Assembly: GCA_031396695.1 (NCBI GenBank)
Contig: JANNLG010000056.1
Location: forward strand, 3,853 to 67,852
Source: VGRW01 sp031396695
Lineage (GTDB): Bacteria > Myxococcota_A > UBA9160 > SZUA-336
Reading direction: 5' to 3'
Length of the DNA: 64,000 bases
The position numbers and the translations under genes were made by a program. Shown in pieces: positions 17,101-24,958 of this stretch; positions within the stretch are counted from its first letter, which is position 1; every line of letters starts with the position of its first letter. Under the pieces are notes generated by a model. That model was not told the DNA's origin. It did no database searches and saw only the letters and a program-made list of their open reading frames with translations.

Positions 17101-19625
17101 TCCTGACACGCGGATTCCTGGCGATCGAACCGCTTGCGCGGCAGGACCAAGCCTACCAGGACCTCGGCTTGAGCCTTCAAAACGCCTCGGCTGCATTGCT
17201 GGGTTGCGGTGTGGCCTACGCCTCGCCCTGCAGCGGCGCGCAGCAGACGCAATGGGCCCGCGACCCGGCGATCGCCGCAGATCTGACGCGCGACCCGACG
17301 CTCGGTCCAGCCACGGTCGGCGGCATCGACTTGATGAATGCGGACGCGAGCGTCGTCACCCAGGAGTTCGTCGGCCTGAAGGCGCTCTCACCAGGCGCGC
17401 TGGTTGGAACGCGGCTCAACAACGCTGGCGCACTCTACTACCAGCCGGGGGTCAACTTCAGCCGCGACGGCCAGCAGGACATGAACATCGACGAGGACTT
17501 CAGTCGACAGGGTCGCGAGCTCAACCCGCCGATTGCAGTTTCGGCGCTCGAGAGCTCGGGCGAGTACCTGAACTTGACCCCCGACGACGTCATCGACCTG
17601 GGTGTGCAGGGCCGCGCGGAGTACCAGATCCAAGCCGGCAACATCCTCGAAGCGGATAGCTGGGTCGAGCCGATGCCGTGGACGGTCAACGAGGAGCTGC
17701 TCGAAAAGTACGGCGCGATCGTGTTCAACGCCGATCCGAGCAACGTGCTCGATCTCGATAGCCCGCTGAACAAATGGAACTTGATCGATCCGAACCAGGA
17801 CCCGAACGACCTCGCGAACATCCAGTACTCGGACATCGACGGCGAGTACTGCGCGCGCTGGATGAACTCGACGGACACGGACATCTCCACGCCGTTCAAC
17901 CTCGGGTGCACCGCGCTCGAGACGGTCTCGGCGAACTTCGAGCGGCTGCTGATCAGCATCGAGGAAATCGGCTTCGACCGTGTGTTCGACGCGCCTGAGA
18001 GCCTTCAGGAACTCGGCTACTGGTCGGAGTCGAACACCGCGCGCCAGGCCGCCGGCGATCCGGTCTCGGGTTCCGACGGAATCTACGCGCGCAATCAGTT
18101 CGTGATCTCGAGCGAGCAGATGGATTTCGACGTGGTCGCCGCCGCGCCCACGGGCGATTCGACTTTCATTTTCGTGGACATCGCCGCGAGCGAGACTCCG
18201 CAGCAAGCCGCCGCGCGAACGCTGCTCGAGTTTGATCCCCAGGAAGGGTGTCTGAGCGCGTTCTGCTACCTGCAGGTCAACAACGTCCTGGTCGATCCCG
18301 ACGACGCCGCTCCGGAGGGCCGCGACTTGATCCTCGCGATGCCGGTCGGCTTCACGGTCGACATCATGTCGCCGATCGTGGATCCGAACGACCCGAATGG
18401 CCCAGTCAACCCCAACGATCCGAATCAGCAGTTCGAGAACACCGGCTTCGACCGCAAGGTGAACCCGGCCGCGCTCCAGTACCTGCAGCAGACGGCGGGC
18501 GACACTTCGCTGCGGCGCCTGCTCGCGTCGCAGGTGATCGCGGTCGAGACGCCGACCGGCATCGAGTACGTGCAGATGAGCAACGAGCAGCGCGATCAGC
18601 TGCTCGGAGAGCTCGGCGACGCGCTCAACCGCGGTCGCGACATGGACGGCGACGGCAGCTCGGATCTCGACCGCAACCGCGACTCGGTCTGGGACGGGAT
18701 CGACGACTACAGCGGCGGTGGACCGATCACCGACGACAACATCCTGTGCGGCACCGGCATCCCCGGCGATCCACTCCAGGACGGCGTTCAGTACAGCCCG
18801 TTCCGCAGGGACCAGGACATGAACTCCGAGGCCTTCCGGGCGATGTTCCCGAACGGTCTGCCCCCGCGTTCGCCGGTGTTCTGCCGCGGCGTGTCGGGCA
18901 TCCTCAGCGCCACCAACCAGACGCTGCCGATTCGCAAGGCGGGCGGCGACGGCCGCTACGGCCGCCGCGACTTCCTGTGGCAGAACGGACGCCAGGTCGC
19001 GTTCAACTACCAGAAGCGGAACGTCATGGGCTTCGGTCTCGACTTCGCGGAAGACGTCACGAAGACGAGCTGGGGTCTGGAGTTCTCGTGGATGGCGAAC
19101 AAGCTGCTGCCGAACAACTTCGAGTACGACGGCTATTCGCAGACCGACGAGATGGTGCTGTCGATCTCCGTCGACCGGCCAACCTTCTTCAACTTCCTGA
19201 ACCCGAACCGCAGCTTCTTCATGAACCTGCAGATGTTCCTGCGCTACCTGCCCGACTACGAGGGCGGCCGTGGCGGCAACGACGGCATGTACGGCGCTGC
19301 GGGCGCATCGCTCACCGGCAACATCGCGTTCACTTTCTTCACCGGCTACTTCCAGGATCGCCTCGCGCCGCGCGTCACGATCCTGTACGCGCCGTGGGAG
19401 TCGCAGGGCGCGTTGCTCACGGGCCTGTCGTACCGCTGGAACGACGCGTTCTCGACCAGCATCGGCTGGACGCAGTTCTTCGGTCACATCTACAAGCAGC
19501 AGGGCGGATACTTCCCGATCGCCCAGTACGGCTCGGTCGCCGACTACAACGGACCGGTCCTGCGCGGCGTCGCGCCGGTCCTGTACCGAGACCAGGCCGA
19601 AGTCCGGATTCGCTACACCTGGTAA
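14121..19625 (+). CDS. Giant DUF1302-like outer-membrane protein
   Basis: 1834 residues with a clear signal peptide (LLAALVLGVLLLGGG... ASAF). The mature N-terminus (FSIHGFYETRLMF) and the middle (YARVGKLIVVWGKTELFRNQD) match the DUF1302 type of outer-membrane protein, in which a strand-rich barrel begins with a 'G..ETR' strand. DUF1302 proteins are usually ~500-700 residues. Here Asn/Asp/Pro-rich soluble segments (for example DPNDPNGPVNPNDPN and a Ca-binding-like DMDGDGSSDLDRNRDS) are inserted between barrel parts. The chain ends in strands finishing IRYTW; a final aromatic is the Bam-recognition signature. It probably forms the outer-membrane exit or lipid acceptor for the MMPL exporter upstream. 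Codon use matches its neighbours. Confidence 0.8.
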   Translation: MRGRLTQGLLAALVLGVLLLGGGLARTASAFEWDLPGERKFSIHGFYETRLMFVGSELPINGATWSSFRHVLSTELELTLFPDGFGPFDSMFMFSRFLVSYDCIYTYSCGTFNSADSYGDDKRRAVRQPLSLREDAKNNAPYFAGLLKSTYRPGSIVSPQEVLNPSRRYRDCDNPPGVFANPFPLAVFCNLNSRSPLDNPNNQTGNKTWEVRAGTFHPFTRPSLTAAARSAIGNEEYDRLQGLLISGQVLSRSETAFRLTLLAEAGEAQARGDEDLAEALNAQADAVLGTPETTFDANIPALLATRPDPNRFAEYANSMTPALLKAKWGSGQLRNLVFPFLATINTPIAPGGYFNNGAPLDSIGQYDQALGETLSANLGGLPIVSDADGQPVFSASNAQNRVNPFFVGPDGLRDSADDLPFVTNNPAAQEAGYQLATPLQGAAGTPENLLASFDGTFGRNAPGNAARPIYAQAARIVVPSASDPSATKIVELYGVYSNEYLVNRGCGAVSGSYNTATGQCVRAGGDVSAEAQARGCSVIVRGTRGQQVNVGVNADGQCIEMNTTSPAPNSQLQFEVLGLLGDLNARPFEASIEPLNTTDFRAVAEGGVNNTMPARPRMAQQGIVYQSPGARREYEQYHDLVSNLDLKYSVDSLQWNHGASQREHEFAEGYVEFEMADSQLYARVGKLIVVWGKTELFRNQDRNNPLDIGNGIFAPLEEQRVGQWAVDLTISPEAFMRVGPVEDLRLELLTIVNPFEPTDLGKCGEGTAIELICLKSFGAMANGLAGIGVIGEHRPYDDYAGIERWDFGARIEGRFDRFTFAISDFWGWDDGFYLDLVQQYERTSDITTGAPLSVGSRGNSTGCTIRTNSEGEAVGPNNIAGDGDDDFPSAGNCLLWDPPETPDAAQLLRPTDSVAALQNVNQTLFHSLCAYTFDPDEGFCAFDRLNYPLEFGLISNIISGLGVLGAAVTDGVESIQQKRLDGRTSVVQRGSPTILTRGFLAIEPLARQDQAYQDLGLSLQNASAALLGCGVAYASPCSGAQQTQWARDPAIAADLTRDPTLGPATVGGIDLMNADASVVTQEFVGLKALSPGALVGTRLNNAGALYYQPGVNFSRDGQQDMNIDEDFSRQGRELNPPIAVSALESSGEYLNLTPDDVIDLGVQGRAEYQIQAGNILEADSWVEPMPWTVNEELLEKYGAIVFNADPSNVLDLDSPLNKWNLIDPNQDPNDLANIQYSDIDGEYCARWMNSTDTDISTPFNLGCTALETVSANFERLLISIEEIGFDRVFDAPESLQELGYWSESNTARQAAGDPVSGSDGIYARNQFVISSEQMDFDVVAAAPTGDSTFIFVDIAASETPQQAAARTLLEFDPQEGCLSAFCYLQVNNVLVDPDDAAPEGRDLILAMPVGFTVDIMSPIVDPNDPNGPVNPNDPNQQFENTGFDRKVNPAALQYLQQTAGDTSLRRLLASQVIAVETPTGIEYVQMSNEQRDQLLGELGDALNRGRDMDGDGSSDLDRNRDSVWDGIDDYSGGGPITDDNILCGTGIPGDPLQDGVQYSPFRRDQDMNSEAFRAMFPNGLPPRSPVFCRGVSGILSATNQTLPIRKAGGDGRYGRRDFLWQNGRQVAFNYQKRNVMGFGLDFAEDVTKTSWGLEFSWMANKLLPNNFEYDGYSQTDEMVLSISVDRPTFFNFLNPNRSFFMNLQMFLRYLPDYEGGRGGNDGMYGAAGASLTGNIAFTFFTGYFQDRLAPRVTILYAPWESQGALLTGLSYRWNDAFSTSIGWTQFFGHIYKQQGGYFPIAQYGSVADYNGPVLRGVAPVLYRDQAEVRIRYTW

Positions 19626-19649
19626 CGACGACTCGGTAGACTTCGAGAG

Positions 19650-19690
19650 GGCGCCACTCGGCCGCGAGCCGAGAGGCGCCTTCGCATTTT
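19650..19690 (+). terminator. Rho-independent terminator after the exporter operon
   Basis: GGCGCC-A-CTCGGC pairs with GCCGAG-A-GGCGCC around a five-base loop: a 12-bp stem with one A-A mismatch, followed by TTCGCATTTT. It sits 24 bp after the barrel gene and just before purN. Confidence 0.8.
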
Positions 19691-19700
19691 CGGGGGACGC

Positions 19701-20327
19701 ATGGCGCTACGCATCGCGGTGTTGCTGTCGGGCGGCGGGACCACGCTCGAGAACTTGTTCGCCGAGCGGGCGCAGGGCCGGCTCGACGTCGACGTGAGCG
19801 CGGTGATCTCCTCCAAGCCCGAGGCCTTCGGGCTCGAGCGCGCGCGCAAGCACGGCGTGGCGGCGCATGCCGTCGATCGCCGCGCCTTCGACGACGAGCG
19901 CGCCTTCAACGACGCGCTGCACCGACGGCTCGCCCAGGATCCGCCGGATCTGCTCGTGCTCGCCGGCTTCCTGTCGCGCATCGAGCTGCGCGGGTACAAC
20001 GGGCGCGCGATGAACACACACCCGTCGCTGATTCCGGCCTTCTGCGGCAAGGGCTTCTACGGCGAACGCGTCCACCGGGCGGTGCTCGAGTATGGCGCCA
20101 AAGTGACGGGCGCGACCATCCACTACTGCGACGAGCAGTACGACACCGGCCCGATCATCGTGCAGCAGGCAATCCCGGTGCTCGAGGACGACACGCCCGC
20201 CTCGCTCGCCGCGCGCGTCGCAGAGGTCGAGCGCGCGCTCTATCCGCGCGCGATCCAGCTCCACGCCCAGGGCCGCCTGCGCATCGAGGGCCGACGGGTA
20301 CGCGTGTTGCCCCCGACCTCCGGCTGA
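19701..20327 (+). CDS. purN: Phosphoribosylglycinamide formyltransferase
   Basis: This enzyme transfers a formyl group from 10-formyl-THF to GAR in purine synthesis. At 208 residues it matches the family length. The ribose-phosphate loop LLSGGGTTLENL lies at the N-terminus. The catalytic Asn and His are in NTHPSLIPAF (family: NIHPSLLPAF), and the catalytic Asp is in YCDEQYDTGPII. The start ATG at 19701 follows GGGGG. It lies directly behind a terminator, with no purM next to it. Confidence 0.9.
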   Translation: MALRIAVLLSGGGTTLENLFAERAQGRLDVDVSAVISSKPEAFGLERARKHGVAAHAVDRRAFDDERAFNDALHRRLAQDPPDLLVLAGFLSRIELRGYNGRAMNTHPSLIPAFCGKGFYGERVHRAVLEYGAKVTGATIHYCDEQYDTGPIIVQQAIPVLEDDTPASLAARVAEVERALYPRAIQLHAQGRLRIEGRRVRVLPPTSG

Positions 20328-20401
20328 GGTCCCCGTACCCGCCTTCTAGAGGACGCAACTCCCCCATCAAGCCGCCGCCCGCGCGGGCCGATCCTCCGTT
20401 G

Positions 20402-21796
20402 ATGGACAAGCGGGTTCTGGTGGTCGACGACGACCGCTTGATACGCGAGATGACGCGCGATGCGCTCGTCCAGGAGGGCTTTCGCGTAGCCACCGCGGCG
20501 ACCGGCCGCGAGGCGCTGTCCCGGCTCGGCGACGAGGGTCCGTTCGACCTGGTGATCACGGACCTCTCCATGCGCGAGATGGACGGCTTGGAGCTGCTCG
20601 AGCGCGTGAAGCGCGCCTCGCCACGCACCGAGGTGATCGTGCTGACGGGCTACGCGTCGCTCGAGAGCGCGCTGCAGGCCATGCGCCTGGGCGCCGCCGA
20701 CTATCTGCGCAAGCCGGTGTCCGCGCCCGAGATTACGTACTGCGTGAAACGCACGCTCTTGCGCCGGCGGCTGATGGACGAGAACGAGGCGCTGCGCGGC
20801 TGCGTGCAGGCGTTCGAGGCCGCGCGCGCGCTGGCGTCGTGCCTGGAGAGTGGCGACGTGCTGCCGATGGCGCTCGACATCGTCCTGCGGCTGACCGGCC
20901 GCGGCCGCGCGGTGGGGCGACTGATCGAGCTGCCGTCGCGCACGGGCGAGGGCATCGAGCTGGTCGGCTTCCCCGCGGACACGCTGGCGGAGCTGCGCTC
21001 GCAGATCGAGCTCGGCAAGCTGTTCGATCCGGCCGAGCTCGAACGGCCGGGCATCTCGAGCGGCGACGCGCTAGCGGGCGCGCTCTCGACGCTCGGGCTC
21101 GAAGACCCGCAGCTCTTGCCGCTGCCGATCCGGCTCGAGGGACGCGTGGTTGGCGGGATCTGGATCTTCTCCGACGGGCGACCCTTCGACGCCGACGAGC
21201 GGCAGCGCGCCGAGCTCGTGGTCGAGCAGGCGGAGCTCGCGCTGATCAACGCCGAGCGTTTCCTGCAGGCGCGCGAGAAGGCGTTCATCGACGACGTCAC
21301 GTCGCTGTACAACGCGCGCTATCTGCTATCGGCGCTCGACCGCGAGGTGAACCGCGCCTCGCGTTCGCAGGCCAAGCTGTCGGTGCTGTTTCTCGATCTC
21401 GATCGCTTCAAGACCGTGAACGACCGCTTCGGTCACCTGGTCGGCTCGCGCGTGCTGCGTGAGCTGGGGGTGCTGCTGCAGGAGTCGGTGCGCGCGATCG
21501 ACACCGTGGGCCGCTACGGCGGCGACGAGTTCACCATCCTGCTCGTCGACACGGGCAAGGACGGCGCGCTCTCGGTGGCCGATCGCATCCGGCAATCGGT
21601 CGCCAACCACGTGTTCGGCGGCGAGCGCGGGCTCGACCTGCGGCTCACGATCTCCGTCGGCGTGTCCACCTTCCCGGCGCACGGAGACACGCGCGAGCGA
21701 CTGCTCGATCTGGCCGACAAGGCCATGTATCTGGCGAAGGCGCTCGGCCGCAATCACGTCTGCTCCGCCGACGATCTCTCCAACTCGCGCGGCTAG
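20402..21796 (+). CDS. Response regulator with GAF-like and GGDEF domains
   Basis: A 464-residue diguanylate cyclase of the PleD/WspR style. The receiver domain (residues 1-120) has the acidic pocket VVDDD, phospho-acceptor Asp in VITDLSM, and Lys in LRKPVSAPE. A middle GAF-like region (~150-285) ends in a signalling helix. The C-terminal cyclase has the intact active site RYGGDEF, preceded by an inhibitory-site RAID (RxxD) at the standard distance, so product inhibition by c-di-GMP is expected. No histidine kinase is adjacent. ATG at 20402 was chosen; a TTG one codon earlier is possible. An EAL protein is encoded at 58.7 kb in the same window. Confidence 0.9.
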   Translation: MDKRVLVVDDDRLIREMTRDALVQEGFRVATAATGREALSRLGDEGPFDLVITDLSMREMDGLELLERVKRASPRTEVIVLTGYASLESALQAMRLGAADYLRKPVSAPEITYCVKRTLLRRRLMDENEALRGCVQAFEAARALASCLESGDVLPMALDIVLRLTGRGRAVGRLIELPSRTGEGIELVGFPADTLAELRSQIELGKLFDPAELERPGISSGDALAGALSTLGLEDPQLLPLPIRLEGRVVGGIWIFSDGRPFDADERQRAELVVEQAELALINAERFLQAREKAFIDDVTSLYNARYLLSALDREVNRASRSQAKLSVLFLDLDRFKTVNDRFGHLVGSRVLRELGVLLQESVRAIDTVGRYGGDEFTILLVDTGKDGALSVADRIRQSVANHVFGGERGLDLRLTISVGVSTFPAHGDTRERLLDLADKAMYLAKALGRNHVCSADDLSNSRG

Positions 21797-21971
21797 AATC
21801 CGACCCGCTGCCGACTGCGAGACGGGCGCCGTCCGCGGCCGCCCGCGGCGGCGCCCCGCAAGCGCCGCACAGCGGCGCGCGCAGCGAGGCGAAGCCGAGC
21901 GAAGTAAACCTGTGGTAGGCTCCGCGCGCCGTACCCCGACCGCCGTACCCCTGACCGCCGCGGAGGCAGCC

Positions 21972-23756
21972 TTGTCGCGACTCGATCCACTCGGCGATCT
22001 GCGCCGAACACACTTCTGTGGAAGCCTGCGTCCGAGCGACGTCGGCCGCGAAGTCGTGCTGTGCGGCTGGGTGCGCAAGCGCCGCGACCACGGCGGCGTG
22101 ATCTTCGTCGACCTGCGCGACCGCACCGGCCTCGCGCAGGTCGTGTTCAAACCCGACGCGCAGCTCGAAGCGCACGGCAAGGCGCAGGCGGTCCGCGCCG
22201 AGTGGGTGCTGCTGGTGCGCGGCGTGCTCGCGCGCCGCGACGGCGACGTCGTGAACCCGAACCTGCCCACCGGCGAGGTCGAGCTGGTCGCGCACGAGGT
22301 GCGGATCCTCAACACCGCCACCACGCCGCCGTTCGAGATCGAGGACGACGTCGTGCACGACGAGAGCAGTCGGATGAAATACCGCATCCACGAGCTGCGC
22401 CGGCCGGTGATGCAGAAGCGCCTGCAGGTCCGGCACTCGCTCGCGCAAGCGCTGCGCACCGCCTGCACCGAGCGGGGACTGCTCGAGATCGAGACGCCGA
22501 TCCTGGCGCGCGCCACGCCGGAGGGCGCGCGCGACTTCCTGGTGCCGAGCCGTGTGCAGCACGGCAGCTTCTACGCGCTGCCGCAATCGCCGCAGATCCT
22601 GAAGCAGATGCTGATGGTCGCGGGTTTCGACGGCTATTTTCAGATCGCGCGCTGCTTTCGGGACGAGGACCAGCGCGCCGATCGCCAGCTCGAGTTCACG
22701 CAGCTCGATCTGGAGATGTCGTTCGTCGGCGTCGAGGACGTGCTCGACCTGCTCGAGTTCCTGACCGTGCGCGCCTACCGCGACGTGCTCGGCGTCGAGC
22801 TCGCGCGCCCGTTCGATCGCGTTTCGTACGCCGACGCGATGGCGCGCTACGGCTCCGACAAGCCGGAGCGGCGCATCGCGCTCGAGATCGTGGAGCTCTC
22901 GGATCTGCTGCGGAAGAGCGAGTTCAAGGTCTTCGCGGGCGCGCTCTCGAGCGGCGGCGTCGTGCGCGGGTTGCCGATACACGACGCGGCCGCGCTCTCG
23001 CGCAGCGAGCTCGATCGCCTGAACGAACAGGCGCGAACCTACGGCGCGAAGGGCCTGGCCTGGGTGCGCGTTTCCGACGACGGATCGTGGCAGTCGCCGA
23101 TCGCGAAATTCCTCAGCGACGACGAGAAGGCGGCGATCGGCAAGCGCGCCGGACTGCGGCCCGGAACTGTGATCCTGTTCGGCGCCGATCGCGAGAAGGT
23201 CGTGTGCGACGTGCTCGGCCGACTGCGCCTCGAGCTCGGCCAGAAGCTCGGCCGCTACGACGGCCGCCCCTGGGATCCGCACTTCGTGGTCGGCTTCCCG
23301 CTCTTCGAAGAGGGCGACGACGGCAAGCTCACCTACATGCACATGCCGTTCGTCGCGCCGCTCGAGACCGAGATCGCGAAGCTCGACAGCGATCCGAAGA
23401 GCGTGATCGCCACGCACTACGACCTGGTCATGAACGGCGTCGAGCTCGGCTCGGGGAGTCTGCGCAACCACCGCTCCGATCTGCAGCTCAAGATCCTCGC
23501 GATCATGGGCTATTCGGAAGAAGAGGCGCGCGCGCGCTTCGGCTTCATGCTCGACGCGCTCGACACGGGCGCGCCGCCGCACGGCGGCTTCGCGTTCGGC
23601 TTCGATCGCTTCGCGCTGATGCTCGCCGGCGGCGACAGTCTGCGCGACGTGATCGCGTTCCCGAAGACCCAGCGTGCGCAGGACAGCTTCATGGAGTCGC
23701 CCAGCGTCGTCGACCCGGGCCAGCTCAAAGAGCTCGGCCTACGCCTGCGTGAGTAG
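21972..23756 (+). CDS. aspS: Aspartyl-tRNA synthetase
   Basis: A class II synthetase of 594 residues, the bacterial type with a GAD insertion. The N-terminal OB fold (VLCGWVRKRRDHGGVIFVDL) recognises the anticodon. Motif 2 is FRDEDQRADRQLEFTQLD, and motif 3 is FGFDRFALMLAGG near the end. The start is TTG at 21972, seven bases after GGAGG; no ATG or GTG gives the right N-terminus. In this lineage AspRS is often non-discriminating and works with GatCAB, but that cannot be decided here. The 3' end overlaps the convergent desaturase by 18 bp. Confidence 0.95.
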   Translation: MSRLDPLGDLRRTHFCGSLRPSDVGREVVLCGWVRKRRDHGGVIFVDLRDRTGLAQVVFKPDAQLEAHGKAQAVRAEWVLLVRGVLARRDGDVVNPNLPTGEVELVAHEVRILNTATTPPFEIEDDVVHDESSRMKYRIHELRRPVMQKRLQVRHSLAQALRTACTERGLLEIETPILARATPEGARDFLVPSRVQHGSFYALPQSPQILKQMLMVAGFDGYFQIARCFRDEDQRADRQLEFTQLDLEMSFVGVEDVLDLLEFLTVRAYRDVLGVELARPFDRVSYADAMARYGSDKPERRIALEIVELSDLLRKSEFKVFAGALSSGGVVRGLPIHDAAALSRSELDRLNEQARTYGAKGLAWVRVSDDGSWQSPIAKFLSDDEKAAIGKRAGLRPGTVILFGADREKVVCDVLGRLRLELGQKLGRYDGRPWDPHFVVGFPLFEEGDDGKLTYMHMPFVAPLETEIAKLDSDPKSVIATHYDLVMNGVELGSGSLRNHRSDLQLKILAIMGYSEEEARARFGFMLDALDTGAPPHGGFAFGFDRFALMLAGGDSLRDVIAFPKTQRAQDSFMESPSVVDPGQLKELGLRLRE

Positions 23757-24833
23757 CTCCGGCGCTTCCTTCGCGGCCTCGTAGCCCTTCCACGAGTGCG
23801 ACGCGAAGTCGTACAGTTTGCACGCGCGCGTGGTGCGCAGGTAGTCGGCGAAGCGGAAGCTCCGTTCGCGCACGACGTCGCCGAAGTCGCGCCGGATCGC
23901 GTCGCACGCTTCGGGCAGGCGATAGAAGGGGATGCGCATGTCCACATGGTGAGGCACGTGCAGCATGATGTTGTGCATGAAGAAGTTCACCCAGGCGGGC
24001 ACGTGCAGGATCGTGGTGCCCTCCATCTGACCCTTGAAGCGCGTCCACTCGCGGCGGCTCTGCCAGGCGATCTCGGGCGAGATGTGGTGCACGTACACGG
24101 CGATGCCGATCACGTAGTTCCACAGTGCGAACGGCACCGCGAAGACCTTGAACCAGAGCCAGAGCGCGCCACCGACGCTTCCGTACAAACCGATGCCCGC
24201 GGCGAGCAGGGCGACGTGGATGACGGCCGCGTAGGCCCACACGATCGCGCGGTCGCGCTTCACGTCCGCGGCGATCTTGGCCGGGGCGTCGAAGCGCATC
24301 ATGTTCTTCCACCAGATGTCCCAGCCGTAGTACACGCCGGCTCCGAGCCACGACCACTTCACGCGGTGGAGCGCGCGCTGCACGGGGGTCATGGCGCGAT
24401 ACGACTCGGGCGTGGCGGGATGCCAGACGTAGTCCATCACCTCGCGCACGGTGTGGCCGTGGTGGATGCGGTTGTGCCCGAACACCCAGGCCTCGTACAC
24501 GTGCAGCGACGGCAGCATGGCCGCCTGCCCGACGATGTAATTCATGCGCTTGCTCGCGAACAGCGCGCCGTGCGCGGCGTCGTGTCCGATGATGAAGAGC
24601 GCGCTGATCGAGAGCGCCGTCAGCACCCAGAGCGGCACCAGCAGGAAGATCGAATCGACCGCGAAGAGCAGTGCGACCATGCCCGCATAGATCGCGATGT
24701 CGCGCGCGAAGTAGAGCAACCCCAAGGCGGTCGGGTTCTCGTAGACGTGCTCGGGGAGCTTGTCGATCACGTCGCTGATCGTGGGACCGGACTCGACCTC
24801 TTCAGGCGCCGCGGATTCGATGGGACTTGCCAT
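23739..24833 (-). CDS. Membrane fatty-acid desaturase
   Basis: An integral membrane di-iron oxygenase-type desaturase or hydroxylase of about 364 residues. The three histidine boxes are in order: HDAAHG, HNRIHHGH and HVPHHVD. Hydrophobic stretches before the first box and between the second and third give the usual four membrane spans. The start ATG at 24833 (MASPIES) is favoured over an upstream ATG that would run through the promoter. A TATACC -10-like hexamer lies only a few bases upstream, so the transcript may be nearly leaderless. Substrate is not evident; acyl-lipid or carotenoid are options. Confidence 0.85.
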   Translation of the reverse strand: MASPIESAAPEEVESGPTISDVIDKLPEHVYENPTALGLLYFARDIAIYAGMVALLFAVDSIFLLVPLWVLTALSISALFIIGHDAAHGALFASKRMNYIVGQAAMLPSLHVYEAWVFGHNRIHHGHTVREVMDYVWHPATPESYRAMTPVQRALHRVKWSWLGAGVYYGWDIWWKNMMRFDAPAKIAADVKRDRAIVWAYAAVIHVALLAAGIGLYGSVGGALWLWFKVFAVPFALWNYVIGIAVYVHHISPEIAWQSRREWTRFKGQMEGTTILHVPAWVNFFMHNIMLHVPHHVDMRIPFYRLPEACDAIRRDFGDVVRERSFRFADYLRTTRACKLYDFASHSWKGYEAAKEAPELLTQA

Positions 24834-24913
24834 TGGCCCAAAGGGTATACACGCGGCGGCGGGGGCGCGCCTTCCGCGCGTCAAAGTTCGGTAAAACCGC
24901 TCATTCCGGCTGG

Positions 24914-24919
24914 TATGAT
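24914..24919 (+). promoter_or_regulatory. Extended -10 (TGG-TATGAT) for class III ADH
   Basis: TGGTATGAT lies 40 bp before the TTG start, in the 125-bp gap between divergent genes. The TGn extension would compensate for the lack of a visible -35. Confidence 0.4.
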
Positions 24920-24958
24920 CGCGGCGCACTCCGGGCTGTACGTAGTGGAGGTAAGTCG

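Noticed and set aside
17388..19487. 699-codon open frame on the - strand inside the giant barrel gene
   Set aside because: High-GC shadow frame. The + strand has a signal peptide, barrel strands and a proper C-terminus; the - strand product is Arg/Ala/His-rich with no recognisable domain.
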